A stretch of DNA of 64,000 nt, from contig CAVWQP010000004.1 of the NCBI GenBank assembly GCA_963757125.1, positions 372,001-436,000 of the forward strand. Direction: 5' to 3'. The notes beneath the pieces are model-generated. The model saw only the letters and a program-made list of their open reading frames with translations. It made no database searches and was not told the origin of the DNA. The stretch's first letter is position 1. Each line of letters opens with the position of its first letter. Positions 1 through 8,498 of the stretch are shown piece by piece. Source of the stretch: CAVVSD01 sp963757125. Its GTDB lineage: Bacteria; Actinomycetota; Thermoleophilia; Solirubrobacterales; Solirubrobacteraceae. The translations under genes were made by a program, and so were the position numbers.

Positions 1-242
1 CCTCGAGGCGCACGGCGGCGGGCGAGGCCGCCGGCAAGGCGCAGGAGGTCCGGGCGGAGATCCTCGGGATCCTCGCCGGGGCCGACGAGGCGCTCGTCGA
101 GCGGATGCTCACCGGGAGCCGGACCCACGCGCGGCGCCGCACCCACGAGATGGAGGCCGTCGGCGAGATGCTGCGCGACCTCGGCGTGCCGTCGTGGATG
201 AGCGACGGCTCGGCCGCGTGGCTGCGGTCGCTGCGTCCGTAA
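1..242 (+). CDS. NAD(P)-dependent oxidoreductase, DUF1932-type C-terminus (partial)
   Basis: Only the last 79 codons are present; the reading frame enters at base 3 and stops with TAA at 240-242. The visible part is a helical C-terminus with the segments RRTHEMEAVGEMLRDLGV and SAAWLRSLRP at the end. This resembles the DUF1932 domain that closes 6-phosphogluconate-dehydrogenase-like NAD(P) oxidoreductases, whose N-terminal Rossmann domain would lie upstream of the window. Codon use is normal for the region. Function cannot be narrowed further from this fragment. Confidence 0.6.
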   Translation, partial: SRRTAAGEAAGKAQEVRAEILGILAGADEALVERMLTGSRTHARRRTHEMEAVGEMLRDLGVPSWMSDGSAAWLRSLRP

Positions 243-294
243 GGGGGGCGAAAGACGGAAGGTCGGCACCTCGATGCACTGATGGCGCATCCCG

Positions 295-1074
295 ATGCCG
301 AGCTTGCCGCGCTCGCGCGCACCGCCCACGGGGTCGGCCTCCGGCGCGCTGCACATCGTGCATCGCGGGGTGTACCGCGTCGGCCACCTGGCACCCAGCA
401 TGGACGCCGAGTACCTCGCCTCGGTCCTCGCCGGCGGGGACGACGCCTGCCTCGCGGGCCTCGCCGCGGCGTGGCAGTTCGGCGTCGTGCGCGGGCGACC
501 GCCGGTGCCGGAGGTGTGGACGCGGGCGCGCCGACGGATCGCGGGCGTCGCGACGCGCTGCGGCGTGCGCGATCCACGCGATCGGACCACCTGGCGAGGG
601 ATCCCGACGGTCACGGTCGCGCGCTGCCTGGTCGAGCTCGCGGGGGTCCTCGACACCGAAGGTCTCGCGTCGGCCTGCCACGAGGCGGGCGTCCGATTCG
701 CGACGACGCCGCGGCACCTCGGGGACGCGCTGTCGCGGTGGCCGACCGCTCCCGGTGCGCGCGCCCTCCGCTCCGTGATGGCCGGCGACGTGAACGTCGT
801 CCTGTCCCGTCTCGAACGGAACTTCCTCCGCCTGCTACGCGCAGAGGGCCTCCCTCTCCCGGTCACGAACCGCCCCGCGGGCGGCCGCCGCGTCGACTGC
901 CGCTGGCACGACCGTCGCCTGACCGTGGAGCTCGACTCGTTCCGCTTCCACAACTCGCGCCGCGCGTGGGAGCGCGACAGGCAGCGCGAGCGCGAGGCCT
1001 ACGCCCGCGGAGACGACTTCCGCCGCTACACCTCGATGCTGCATGAGCGCATCGGGATGCCGACCTTCGCCTAG
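295..1074 (+). CDS. AbiEi/DUF559-like protein with disrupted N-terminus
   Basis: From about residue 18 the product matches the actinobacterial family of type IV antitoxin (AbiEi-like) N-domain plus Vsr/DUF559-like C-domain: GALHIVHRGVYRVGH near the start, and RVDCRWHDRRLTVELDS...RRYTSM at the end in place of the usual endonuclease-fold core. The expected start of the family (an Ala/Leu-rich helix before the winged helix) is instead found in another frame from ATG 282 (DAELAALARTAHGV). About 20 residues of the winged helix between the two pieces are missing, so a non-triplet deletion around 334-340 probably broke the gene. ATG 295 is only the first in-frame start of the surviving part. Its stop overlaps the stop of the convergent methyltransferase in a shared CTAG. 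No partner toxin gene is visible. Confidence 0.6.
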   Translation: MPSLPRSRAPPTGSASGALHIVHRGVYRVGHLAPSMDAEYLASVLAGGDDACLAGLAAAWQFGVVRGRPPVPEVWTRARRRIAGVATRCGVRDPRDRTTWRGIPTVTVARCLVELAGVLDTEGLASACHEAGVRFATTPRHLGDALSRWPTAPGARALRSVMAGDVNVVLSRLERNFLRLLRAEGLPLPVTNRPAGGRRVDCRWHDRRLTVELDSFRFHNSRRAWERDRQREREAYARGDDFRRYTSMLHERIGMPTFA

Positions 1075-1853
1075 AACCCCCAGCCGGCGTAGAGGCGGTC
1101 GGCCTGCTCGGGCGTCGCGTAGTCGTGCGAGCGGCGGAAGCGGCCGTCGTCGCGGACGAACGCGAGGTCGACCTGCGCGAGCGCGCCGTCGAGCGGGCGC
1201 AGGTGGCCGTTGTAGATGTCGTAGACGACGTAGCCGCGGTCGCGCATCGCGCACACGACGTCGCCGAGCTGCGGGTTGGCGCCGTTGAGCTGGAACAGCG
1301 AGACCTCGAGCAGCACGAGCTCGGTCTCCGGCAGGATCGCCTCGGCGCCCGCCAGCACGTCGAGCTCGAACCCCTCGACGTCGACCTTCAGCACGTAGGG
1401 GCCGCGCAGCCCCCGCTCCGCGACGATCGCGTCGACGCGGGCGACCGGCACCTCGCGGCGGGTGACGTCGGCCGCGTCGCCGGAGCGCTCGCCGACGACC
1501 GACGAGCAGGCCAGGACGCGGTGGACGGTCAGCTCGAGCGTCCCCGGCTCGGCGCCGGCCGCGACCTGCGCGACCTCGGCGCCGCGCTCGGCGCGCAGGG
1601 CGTCGAGGGCGGGCGCGTACTCGGTCAGCGGCTCGACGAGCAGCAGCCGCGCGCCGGGGAACGCCGCGTAGAGCTCGGGGGTCCCCGTCGCGACGCCGAC
1701 GTCGACGACGGTCGCCGGCGCGAAGCCCTGCCGGCGCACGTGCTCGAGCACCTCCGGCAGCGTCCTGCGCGGTCCGGCGCCGCGGCGGCGCACCTCGAAG
1801 CCGGTGCGGGCGAGGAGGCCCTTGAGCGTGTCGCGCGCGGCGGCTCGGTCCAT
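1071..1853 (-). CDS. FkbM family methyltransferase
   Basis: The 260-aa product is a class I SAM-dependent methyltransferase of the FkbM type. The SAM-binding glycine motif VVDVGVATGTPE lies near residue 50, followed by LLLVEP (acidic end of strand 2), and the FkbM signature YVLKVDVEGFELDVLAGAE near residue 150. Family members usually O-methylate sugars or secondary metabolites; the substrate here is unknown. The ATG at 1853 is preceded at 8 nt by a TAGGCT hexamer (1862-1867, minus strand) that could be a -10 box of a leaderless mRNA. The upstream quinone-reductase gene ends 11 nt away, so cotranscription is also possible. Confidence 0.85.
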   Translation of the reverse strand: MDRAAARDTLKGLLARTGFEVRRRGAGPRRTLPEVLEHVRRQGFAPATVVDVGVATGTPELYAAFPGARLLLVEPLTEYAPALDALRAERGAEVAQVAAGAEPGTLELTVHRVLACSSVVGERSGDAADVTRREVPVARVDAIVAERGLRGPYVLKVDVEGFELDVLAGAEAILPETELVLLEVSLFQLNGANPQLGDVVCAMRDRGYVVYDIYNGHLRPLDGALAQVDLAFVRDDGRFRRSHDYATPEQADRLYAGWGF

Positions 1854-1864
1854 GGGCGCGCAGC

Positions 1865-2824
1865 CTAGTCAGCGCGCACGAGCACGACCTTCCCCACCGT
1901 CCCCCGCGTCTCGAGCGCCGCGTGCGCCTCGGCCGCGCGGTCGAGCGTGAAGCGCTCGTCGAGGACGGGCTCCAGCGCGCCCGCGGCGACGGCGGCGAGC
2001 GCGCGCTCCTCCAGCTCGCGCAGCCGCTGGGTGATGTGCGGACCCAGCCCGGCGCTCGCGGTGAGGCTGCGCGCGAGCAGGTCCTCCGTCGTCAGCCGGG
2101 TGGGCGCGCCGGACGACCAGCCGAAGAGGACGATCCGGCCTCCCGGCGCCAGCAGCTCGAGCGCCGCCCGTCCGGCCTCCCCGCCGACGCCGTCGAGCAC
2201 GAGCGTCACGCCCTCGACGCCCGCGTCCCAGTCCGGTCGCAGGTAGTCCAGCCCGGTCGCCCCGAGTGCCCGGACGCGGGCGGCCTTCTCCTCGCCGCCC
2301 GCCGCGCCGAGCACCGTCGCGCCCGCGCGCAGCGCGCCCTGCACGAGCAGCGCCCCGAGGCCGCCCGCGGCGCCCGTGACGAGCACGACGTCCTCCTCGG
2401 TGACGTTCGCGACGTCGAGGACCCCGAGCGCGGTGCGGCCCGTGCCGATCATCGCGACCGCCGCTGCCGGGCTCACGCCGTCGGGGAGCACGTGCAGGCG
2501 CGCGGCGTCGGTGACCACGCGCTCGGCGTAGCCGCGGCTCGCCTGGCCGAGGTGCGCGACGACGCGCCGGCCGACCCAGGCCTCGTCGACGTCGTCGCCG
2601 ACCGCGGCGACGACGCCCGCGACCTCGCGGCCCGGGATCGTCGGGAGGTCGGGCAGCGGGAACGGGCCCATCGCGGTCCCGCGGCGGATCGAGGTGTCGA
2701 GGAGGTGGACGCCGGAGGCGGTGACGTCGACGAGGACCTCGCCCGCGCGGGGCGCCGGATCGTCGACCTCCTCCCAGCGCAGGTTGTCGGCCGGGCCGAA
2801 CGCGTGGAGTCGGATCGCGTGCAT
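1865..2824 (-). CDS. Zinc-independent NADPH:quinone reductase-like alcohol dehydrogenase
   Basis: Medium-chain dehydrogenase/reductase of 319 aa. The GroES-like domain starts MHAIRLHAFG and holds PGREVAGVVAAVG; the Rossmann domain shows VLVTGAAGGLGALLVQGA. Zinc-ligand cysteines of true alcohol dehydrogenases are absent, which fits the quinone-reductase branch. I chose ATG 2824 rather than the in-frame codon 63 nt upstream because the family starts there and because a TACGGT hexamer (2832-2837, minus strand) sits 7 nt upstream, consistent with a leaderless transcript. It probably reduces quinones or unsaturated carbonyls with NADPH in the cytoplasm; the true substrate is not inferable. Confidence 0.85.
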   Translation of the reverse strand: MHAIRLHAFGPADNLRWEEVDDPAPRAGEVLVDVTASGVHLLDTSIRRGTAMGPFPLPDLPTIPGREVAGVVAAVGDDVDEAWVGRRVVAHLGQASRGYAERVVTDAARLHVLPDGVSPAAAVAMIGTGRTALGVLDVANVTEEDVVLVTGAAGGLGALLVQGALRAGATVLGAAGGEEKAARVRALGATGLDYLRPDWDAGVEGVTLVLDGVGGEAGRAALELLAPGGRIVLFGWSSGAPTRLTTEDLLARSLTASAGLGPHITQRLRELEERALAAVAAGALEPVLDERFTLDRAAEAHAALETRGTVGKVVLVRAD

Positions 2825-3055
2825 GTCGCCGACCGTAGGACTTCGAGCTCGCTTGAAGTCAAGCCGGGTTGCGCGGCGCCCGGGCACACGGCATGCTGGG
2901 AAGGGTGACGCATCACCTCGACACGCCGCTCCTCGCGCTCGCCCTTCCCGGCGGGCTCCGCGGCGTGCGAGTAGCCGGCTGACCCACGGCCCGGCCCCCT
3001 GCGCGCCTCCCGCGCGCCCAGTCTCGCCCCGAACGACCTCCCAAGGAGCGCACCC

Positions 3056-3124
3056 ATGCTCGTACTCACCACCGCCCTGACCCTTTCAGCACGACACGCA
3101 CCATGCGCGGCGCCGACAGGCTGA
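3056..3124 (+). CDS. Putative 22-aa leader peptide overlapping acetolactate synthase start
   Basis: ATG 3056 follows a strong Shine-Dalgarno (AAGGAG at 3043-3048) and encodes MLVLTTALTLSARHAP..., stopping with TGA inside the next gene, in a different frame. Five of the first ten residues are Leu or Val, as in branched-chain amino acid attenuator peptides. The acetolactate synthase ATG (3103) has no good ribosome site of its own, so its translation may depend on ribosomes reading this peptide. I see no clear terminator/antiterminator pair, so attenuation proper is not shown. It could equally be a fortuitous ORF. Confidence 0.4.
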   Translation: MLVLTTALTLSARHAPCAAPTG

Positions 3125-4773
3125 TCGCCGCCCTCGAGCGCGAGGGCACCGACTGCGTCTTCGGCCTGCCCGGAGGCGCGAGCCTGCCCATCCACGACGC
3201 GCTGCACGACAGCGCGATCCGCCACGTCCTCGTGCGCCACGAGGCGGGGGCCGGCCACGCCGCCGAGGGCTACGCGAAGGCGAGCGGCCGCGTCGGCGTC
3301 GCCCTCGTGACCAGCGGCCCGGGCGCGACCAACCTCGCGACGCCGATCGCCGACGCGCACATGGACTCGGTGCCGACCGTCTTCATCTGCGCCCAGGTGC
3401 GCAGCGACCTGCGGGGCACGAACGCGTTCCAGGAGACCGACGTGCTCGGCATGACGCTGCCGATCTCCAAGCACTCGATCGCGGTCGAGCGTCCCGACGA
3501 CGTCGCGGACGCGATCCACGAGGCGTTCCACGTCGCCCGCACGGGGCGGCCGGGGCCGGTCGTCGTCGACGTCCCCAGCGACCACGCGCGTGCCCCGGCC
3601 CGGGAGGGCGCCGGCACGCCGTCGCTGCCCGGCTACCGCACGCGCGTGACGCCCAATGGGCGTCAGCTGCGCGCGGCCGCGCAGGCGATCGCGACGGCGC
3701 GGCGACCGGTGCTCTACGCGGGCGGCGGCGTCGTGCACGCGGAGGCCGCTGTCGAGCTGGCGGCGCTCGCCCGGCTCGCCGACCTGCCCGTGACGACGAC
3801 GCTCATGGCGCTCGGCGCGTTCCCCGCGTCCGACCACCGCTGGCTCGGGATGCTCGGCATGCACGGGACCCGCACGGCGAACTGGGCGATGGACGAGGCC
3901 GATCTCGTGGTCGCGGTCGGCGCGCGGTTCGACGACCGCGTGACCGGCGACCTCGCGTCGTTCGCCCAGCGCGCCCGGATCGTGCACATCGACGTGGACG
4001 CCGCGGAGATCGGCAAGAACGTCGAGGCCCACATCCCCGTCGTGGGCGACGCGCGCCAGGCCCTCGTCCTGCTGCACGAGCACCTCGCCGCGCTGGCACC
4101 CGACCCGGAGCGCCTCGCGCCCTGGTGGCGGCGGATCGTCGGCTGGCGCGCCGAGCACCCGGTCCGCGAGGCCGAGCACCCCGACGGCGCGATCGACGCC
4201 GAGGCGGCGCTCGACGCCCTGCAGGCCGCCACGCGCGGGCAGGCGATCGTGACCACCGACGTCGGCCAGCACCAGATGTGGGCGGCGAACCGGCTGCGGT
4301 TCGACCTCCCGCGGCGGTGGCTGACCTCCGGCGGCCTGGGCACGATGGGCTTCGGCCTGCCCGCGGCGCTCGGGGCGCAGGCCGCGTTCCCGGCCGCACA
4401 GGTCGTCTGCGTGACGGGCGACGGCTCGCTGCTCATGAACATCTCCGAGCTCGCGACCGCCGCCCAGGAGGAGCTGCCGGTGAAGGTCCTCCTGCTCGAC
4501 AACGAGGCCCTCGGCATGGTGCGCCAGCAGCAGGACATGTTCTGGGGCGGGCGCCGGGCGGCCAGCGCGCTGGGCGGGATGGACTGGGAGCTGGTCGCCA
4601 GGGGCTTCGGCGTCGCGGCGCGCAGCGTCTCCGACGGCGCCGACCTCGACGAGGCCCTGCACGACACGCTCGCGGAGGACGGCCCGGCCCTGCTGCACCT
4701 CGCGATCGAGCGCGACGCCGACTGCCTGCCGATGTTCCGCCCCGGCGGCCCGGCGCGGGACATGGTGGGCTGA
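3103..4773 (+). CDS. ilvB: Acetolactate synthase, large subunit
   Basis: ThDP- and FAD-dependent enzyme of 556 aa that condenses two pyruvates (or pyruvate and 2-ketobutyrate) in branched-chain amino acid synthesis. The N-terminal ThDP-pyrimidine domain has FGLPGGASLPIHDAL and the catalytic Glu47 in HEAGAGHAAEGYA. SGPGATNLATPIADAHMDS and the FQETDVLGMTLPISKHS segment are typical of AHAS, and the ThDP-pyrophosphate motif GDGS at 439-442 is followed by the metal-binding Asn of LLMN. It is slightly short for biosynthetic IlvB. No ilvN regulatory subunit lies beside it, since the next gene is convergent. A catabolic or orphan acetolactate synthase is therefore possible. Confidence 0.88.
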   Translation: MRGADRLIAALEREGTDCVFGLPGGASLPIHDALHDSAIRHVLVRHEAGAGHAAEGYAKASGRVGVALVTSGPGATNLATPIADAHMDSVPTVFICAQVRSDLRGTNAFQETDVLGMTLPISKHSIAVERPDDVADAIHEAFHVARTGRPGPVVVDVPSDHARAPAREGAGTPSLPGYRTRVTPNGRQLRAAAQAIATARRPVLYAGGGVVHAEAAVELAALARLADLPVTTTLMALGAFPASDHRWLGMLGMHGTRTANWAMDEADLVVAVGARFDDRVTGDLASFAQRARIVHIDVDAAEIGKNVEAHIPVVGDARQALVLLHEHLAALAPDPERLAPWWRRIVGWRAEHPVREAEHPDGAIDAEAALDALQAATRGQAIVTTDVGQHQMWAANRLRFDLPRRWLTSGGLGTMGFGLPAALGAQAAFPAAQVVCVTGDGSLLMNISELATAAQEELPVKVLLLDNEALGMVRQQQDMFWGGRRAASALGGMDWELVARGFGVAARSVSDGADLDEALHDTLAEDGPALLHLAIERDADCLPMFRPGGPARDMVG

Positions 4774-4774
4774 G

Positions 4775-5955
4775 CTAGGCGGTCTCCACCTGATGGCGCA
4801 GGCGCTCGCGCAGCTCGGCGAAGTGGCGGTTCTCGTAGACGATGAGGACGACCAGCACGAGCAGCACGAGCGCCAGCGTCACCAGGGCAGGGACCTCGAT
4901 CGCGACCGGCGTCAGCGCCGCGAGCACCACGGCCGCGACGATGCGCTGCGTCGAGAGTCGGTGGACGTTGCGCCAGCGGAACGCGACGTGGGCGAGCAGG
5001 TAGGCGACGAGGCCGCCCAGCATCGCGACGGCGATCTCGATCTTCAGCGCGTCGTCGACGTGCTCGAGCGTCTTCTTGAACCCCAGGGCGAGCAGCACGA
5101 TGCCGGCGGTCATCGGCAGGTGCAGGAAGGAGAAGGAGTCGCGCGCGATCTCGTTGCGCTCCCGGCCGGGCGCGGCGTCCTCCAGCCGCCGGGCCGCGAC
5201 GAGCGCCACGATGTCGAAGTACAGCCACCAGAGCGCGGCGGAGATGAAGACCCCGACGACGGCCGCCACGACGCTGCCCACGTCAGGCCCCCCTCGGCGC
5301 CGACGCCGATCGCGACGATGGACTCCCCGAGCGCGATGATGATGATGAGGCCGTGGCGCTCGGCGAAGTGCTCGGGCTCGAGCTTCCAGCCCTCCGCCCC
5401 GAACAGCGCCGGCCCGCCCATGTCGAGCGCGAGCGCGAGGACCCACAGCCCGCCCTGCAGCGCCCCGTCGGTGAACGACGCCGCCGCGATGATCCCGACC
5501 CCGAGCGCGGTGCTCATGGCCAGGCCCGTCACGGACTTCCGCAGCCCCGGATCGCCCTGCGACGCGATGACGAACAGGACGATCTGGGCGATGCGCACGA
5601 CCGCGAGGCCTCCGGCGAACAACAGGCCGTAGTCCTCGAACGCCTCCGGGATCGCCAGCGCGCAGACGAGCATCGCCGCCATCGCCGCGATGAGCGCGAG
5701 CCGGACGCCGCCCTCCTCGGGGTCCACCACGCTGGTCAGCCACGCGTAGCCGACCCACGCCCACCACAGGATCCCGAGGACCAGGAGCCCCTTGCAGAGG
5801 CCCTCCCACGTCGGCTCGTGCGCCATGAGCGCGGTGCACTGCGTCAGCGCGAGGACGAAGACGAGGTCGAAGAACAGCTCCAGCGGCATCACCCGGCCGC
5901 CGGTCCGCAGCGTCGCCGACAGACGCGGCGTCCGGGAGGCGTGCTCCGTCGTCAC
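4775..5955 (-). pseudogene. ltrA: Low-temperature-requirement A (LtrA) membrane protein, frameshifted
   Basis: Two frames together give one LtrA-family protein of about 393 aa. The N-terminal part (5955 down to about 5290) starts MTTEHASR, carries LELFFDLVFVLALTQ and several membrane segments to ALGESIVAIGVGAEGG. The C-terminal part, in another frame, resumes with PDVGSVVAAVVGVFISAALW and ends HFAELRERLRHQVETA. The break falls in a run of six C on the + strand (5288-5293); a seventh base would restore a single ORF. LtrA proteins are polytopic membrane proteins of unknown biochemical role. The gene lies 10 nt downstream of a MarR regulator on the same strand, probably one operon. Whether the indel is real or a read error cannot be told here. 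Confidence 0.8.
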
Positions 5956-5965
5956 GGCGCCGGCG

Positions 5966-6490
5966 TCAGGCGATGCCGTCGGCGCGACGCTCGTCCGACA
6001 TCACGCCGATCCTCGAGACGCAGTTCTCGAGCGTGGCCACGAGGTGGTCGTGGTCCTCGCCCGGCACCGCGGTGAGCATCTCCTGCTCCATCGCGAGGAT
6101 GTCGGTGTCGCAGGCGTCGAGCGTCGCCCTGCCGGTCGGCGTGAGCGCCGTGCGCAGGATGCGGCGGTTCGCCGTGTCCGGCACGCGCTCGATGAGCCCG
6201 GCGCGCTCGAGCGCGGAGATGACCTCGTTCATCGACTGCGGCGTGACCCACAGCCGGCGGGCCAGCTGTGCGTTGGACAGCCCGCTGCGGGACCGGAGGA
6301 TCGAGAGCGTCGTGTACTGCGCGACGCTGAGCCCCCTGGGCCCCACCAGCCGCCCGATCTCCTTGCGCAGTGCGCGCTCGAGTCGGGCGATGACATAGCT
6401 GATGTGCGGTGAGCGGGACGTGGCCGCGACCGCCAAGCTCGATTCTGTGCCTGGCACTGTCGGGAACCTATCAATCACCCATGCCCTCAC
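5966..6490 (-). CDS. MarR family transcriptional regulator
   Basis: 174-aa winged-helix regulator. The core from about residue 28 (SPHISYVIARLERALRKE) continues through LSVAQYTTLSILR, LSNAQLARRLWVTPQSMNEV (recognition helix) and the wing GLIERVPDTANRRILRTALT. The first in-frame start is GTG 6490; a start some residues later is possible because the first 25 residues are not part of the family. It precedes the LtrA gene by 10 nt and probably controls that pair in response to a small lipophilic or phenolic ligand, as is usual in the family. Ligand unknown. Confidence 0.85.
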   Translation of the reverse strand: MRAWVIDRFPTVPGTESSLAVAATSRSPHISYVIARLERALRKEIGRLVGPRGLSVAQYTTLSILRSRSGLSNAQLARRLWVTPQSMNEVISALERAGLIERVPDTANRRILRTALTPTGRATLDACDTDILAMEQEMLTAVPGEDHDHLVATLENCVSRIGVMSDERRADGIA

Positions 6491-6512
6491 CGGGAGGCTC
6501 GGCGACCTGTAC

Positions 6513-6518
6513 TAGCGT
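6513..6518 (+). promoter_or_regulatory. Putative -10 box TAGCGT
   Basis: TAGCGT ends 8 nt before the GTG 6527 start, a distance that puts the transcription start at or next to the start codon. The same hexamer sits at equal spacing before other genes in the window (23349, 49186). No -35 was assigned. Confidence 0.45.
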
Positions 6519-6526
6519 GGGGTCAC

Positions 6527-7210
6527 GTGAGTACGGCTTCGCGGGGGAGCCAGGGTGGTTCCGGCATCTCCTTCCAGACACTCGCCATCGCCAGCCTGTC
6601 GTCGCTGGCAGCAGCGCTCGTGGTCCACAAGGTGTGGGGCGGCGGCGCGATCGTCGGTGCCGCGGTCACGCCTGTGATCGTGGGGGTCGTCGGCGAGGCG
6701 CTGCGCCACCCCGTCGACAAGCTCGCGGCACCGCGCGACGGCGGCCGCAGGCTGCCCGCGGACCGCGAGCACGACGTCCCGCCGGCGTCGCGCGAGCGCG
6801 GCGACGACCCGTTCGGCCTCTGGGAGGCGGATCGCCGGGGCAGCTCGCGCGGCCGCACCTGGCTCGTGCTCGGGCTCGTGACGGGCGTCATCGGCTTCGC
6901 GATCGCGGCGTTCTTCCTGACCGGGTCCGAGCTGGTGTTCGGCGGCTCGGTCGCCGGCCCGAGGAAGACGACGATCTTCGGCGGCGGGCACACCACCACG
7001 ACGGTGCAGACGGTGACCCGGACGACGACCACGCCCACCACGACCGCGCCGGCGACGGTGACGCAGACCGTCCCCGTCCCGGCACCCCAGTCGACGGCGC
7101 CCGCGACCACCACGCCGCCGGCGACGGCCACGCCGCAGACGCAGCAGGTCCAGCCGCAGGCGACTCCGACCACGCCGGCCCAGCCGCAGGCGACGACCCC
7201 GGCGCCCTGA
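6527..7210 (+). CDS. Membrane protein with Thr/Pro-rich external tail, unknown function
   Basis: 227 aa. An N-terminal hydrophobic stretch (about residues 15-60) and a second membrane segment near residues 110-130 (LVLGLVTGVIGFAIAAFF) flank a charged loop. The last 70 residues are almost only Thr, Pro, Ala, Val and Gln (for example TTTTVQTVTRTTTTPTTT), a low-complexity tail likely outside the cell. The GTG start is preceded by TAGCGT at 8 nt and lacks a clear Shine-Dalgarno. Similar short proteins are common in actinomycetes, but I recognise no named family. Confidence 0.7.
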   Translation: MSTASRGSQGGSGISFQTLAIASLSSLAAALVVHKVWGGGAIVGAAVTPVIVGVVGEALRHPVDKLAAPRDGGRRLPADREHDVPPASRERGDDPFGLWEADRRGSSRGRTWLVLGLVTGVIGFAIAAFFLTGSELVFGGSVAGPRKTTIFGGGHTTTTVQTVTRTTTTPTTTAPATVTQTVPVPAPQSTAPATTTPPATATPQTQQVQPQATPTTPAQPQATTPAP

Positions 7211-7211
7211 C

Positions 7212-8150
7212 CTACTCGTAGACGACGACGTCCGGCGGCGGGCGCAGCGCGAGGACGCCGGCGGGCGACATGAGGTTCGTGTCCTCCTCGTAGAACAGCT
7301 TGAAGCCGTCGTTGAAGCGGACCCGCTCGTCGGTGAACATCTCGTACTTCGAGACCTTGTTCGCGCGGTCGCCGTAGCCGTCGACGTTGATCGTGAGCGC
7401 GACGCCGGGGTGGCGGGTCAGCGACTCCTTGTTCGCGATCATGCCCTCGGTGAACTGGTGGACGAGCAGCAGCTTCTCCGGCAGCCGGCCCTGCTGCACG
7501 ATCTTCGCGAGCTCGGCGCCGACCTGATCGACGATGCTCGCGTCGACCGACCCGATGACCTGGCCCGGGACCTGGCCCTCGCCGACGTGCCACTCGGGGT
7601 CCAGCGCCAGCGCGACGTCCGGCTCGCGCAGCCACTTGGCGAGCCGCCGCGTCTCGGAGAGGAAGCCGGCGCGGCCGGGCTGGATGTCGAGGACGAGCAG
7701 CGCGTGGATGCGGCGGGCGGCCGCGAGGTAGCGATCGATGGTCGCCGGGGACTGGCGCGTGATGTAGAGGCCGTCCTCGCCCGGATCGCGGTTCGCGATG
7801 GTCGCGATGAGCTCCATGGCGGGCAGGACGGGGCGCGTCTTGCGCTCGTAGGGGGCAGCCGCCTTCAGGAGGCGCCGCCCGGCCTGCGCGGGGGTGCCGA
7901 TCCCGAGGGTGCCCAGCCCGTCGTCCTGCGGCGCGCCGTAGAAGGCGACGATCCGCTTGTCCGGGAACAGGCGGCGCCCGCCGCCGGGGAGCTGTGGGGG
8001 CGGCGGAGCAGGAGGAGCCTTCGCCTCGGTGGCGGTGTCGTCACCCCCGGTCAGCGCGCTGCCGGCCGCGAAGGCACACGCGCCCACTGCTGCGACTGCT
8101 GCGACGGCGACGAGGCGCCTGCGCCGGTAGACGTGCGGCGGCTGGCGCAC
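7212..8150 (-). CDS. Secreted protein, TIM-barrel-like conserved hypothetical
   Basis: 312 aa with an Arg-rich N-terminus and a signal/anchor helix (LVAVAAVAAVGACAFAAGSA, residues 12-31), a Pro-rich linker, then a globular domain. Conserved-looking segments are KRIVAFYGAPQDDGLGTLG, PAMELIATIANRDPGEDGLY, HALLVLDIQPGRAGFLSE, DVALALDPEWHV and LLLVHQFTEGMI. The succession of buried strands ending in acidic residues suggests a glycosidase-like barrel, but no catalytic assignment is possible. Proteins with the same segments occur in other actinobacteria as uncharacterised exported proteins. It converges on the preceding membrane protein gene. Confidence 0.7.
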   Translation of the reverse strand: MRQPPHVYRRRRLVAVAAVAAVGACAFAAGSALTGGDDTATEAKAPPAPPPPQLPGGGRRLFPDKRIVAFYGAPQDDGLGTLGIGTPAQAGRRLLKAAAPYERKTRPVLPAMELIATIANRDPGEDGLYITRQSPATIDRYLAAARRIHALLVLDIQPGRAGFLSETRRLAKWLREPDVALALDPEWHVGEGQVPGQVIGSVDASIVDQVGAELAKIVQQGRLPEKLLLVHQFTEGMIANKESLTRHPGVALTINVDGYGDRANKVSKYEMFTDERVRFNDGFKLFYEEDTNLMSPAGVLALRPPPDVVVYE

Positions 8151-8222
8151 GCGCGTTCACCTTCCCGTCGGGGGCGGAACGCAACCCTCAACCGCCGGGG
8201 GCGCGCTGCCGATGAGAGCGGC

Positions 8223-8498
8223 GTGGAACATCGTCGCCAGCGCATACTCCTCGAAACCGAGCGTCACCGCATCCGCGGGACCGTGCACCTCTCCCGGGAC
8301 GGATACCGCAGCCGTATCTCGGACCTGCTGAACGCGAGCGAACGTGACTTCCTGCCGCTCACCGACGCGACGGTGGAGCCGCTGGCCGGCGGAGAGGGCC
8401 CGCAGGCCCATGGGTTCCTGGCCGTGCAGCGCAGCCATGTCGTGTTCGTGGTGCCGCTCGACCCCGAGGCGGTCGAGCGCGGCGACCTGACCGCCTAG
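8223..8498 (+). CDS. Small conserved protein, DUF6812-like
   Basis: 91 aa from GTG 8223. The sequence RILLETERHRIRGTVHLSRD, then GYRSRISDLLNASERDFLPL and HGFLAVQRSHVVFVVPLD, is typical of a small actinobacterial beta-rich family (DUF6812-like from memory). No function is known. The start was chosen at the first in-frame GTG of the family-like region; the frame remains open upstream across the divergent secreted-protein gene, which is a shadow. The stop overlaps the convergent SDR stop in a shared CTAG (8495-8498). Confidence 0.7.
   Translation: MEHRRQRILLETERHRIRGTVHLSRDGYRSRISDLLNASERDFLPLTDATVEPLAGGEGPQAHGFLAVQRSHVVFVVPLDPEAVERGDLTA

Noticed and set aside
2980..3055. Rho-independent terminator or attenuator hairpin before acetolactate synthase
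   Set aside because: Only short GC stems (GCCGG/CCGGC, GCGCG/CGCGC) without a U-run were found, too common in this GC context to call.
2473..4698. Long open frame of over 700 codons antisense to acetolactate synthase
   Set aside because: It is Arg/Ala/Gly-rich with no domain, an effect of high GC that leaves antisense frames open; the sense strand holds a complete enzyme.
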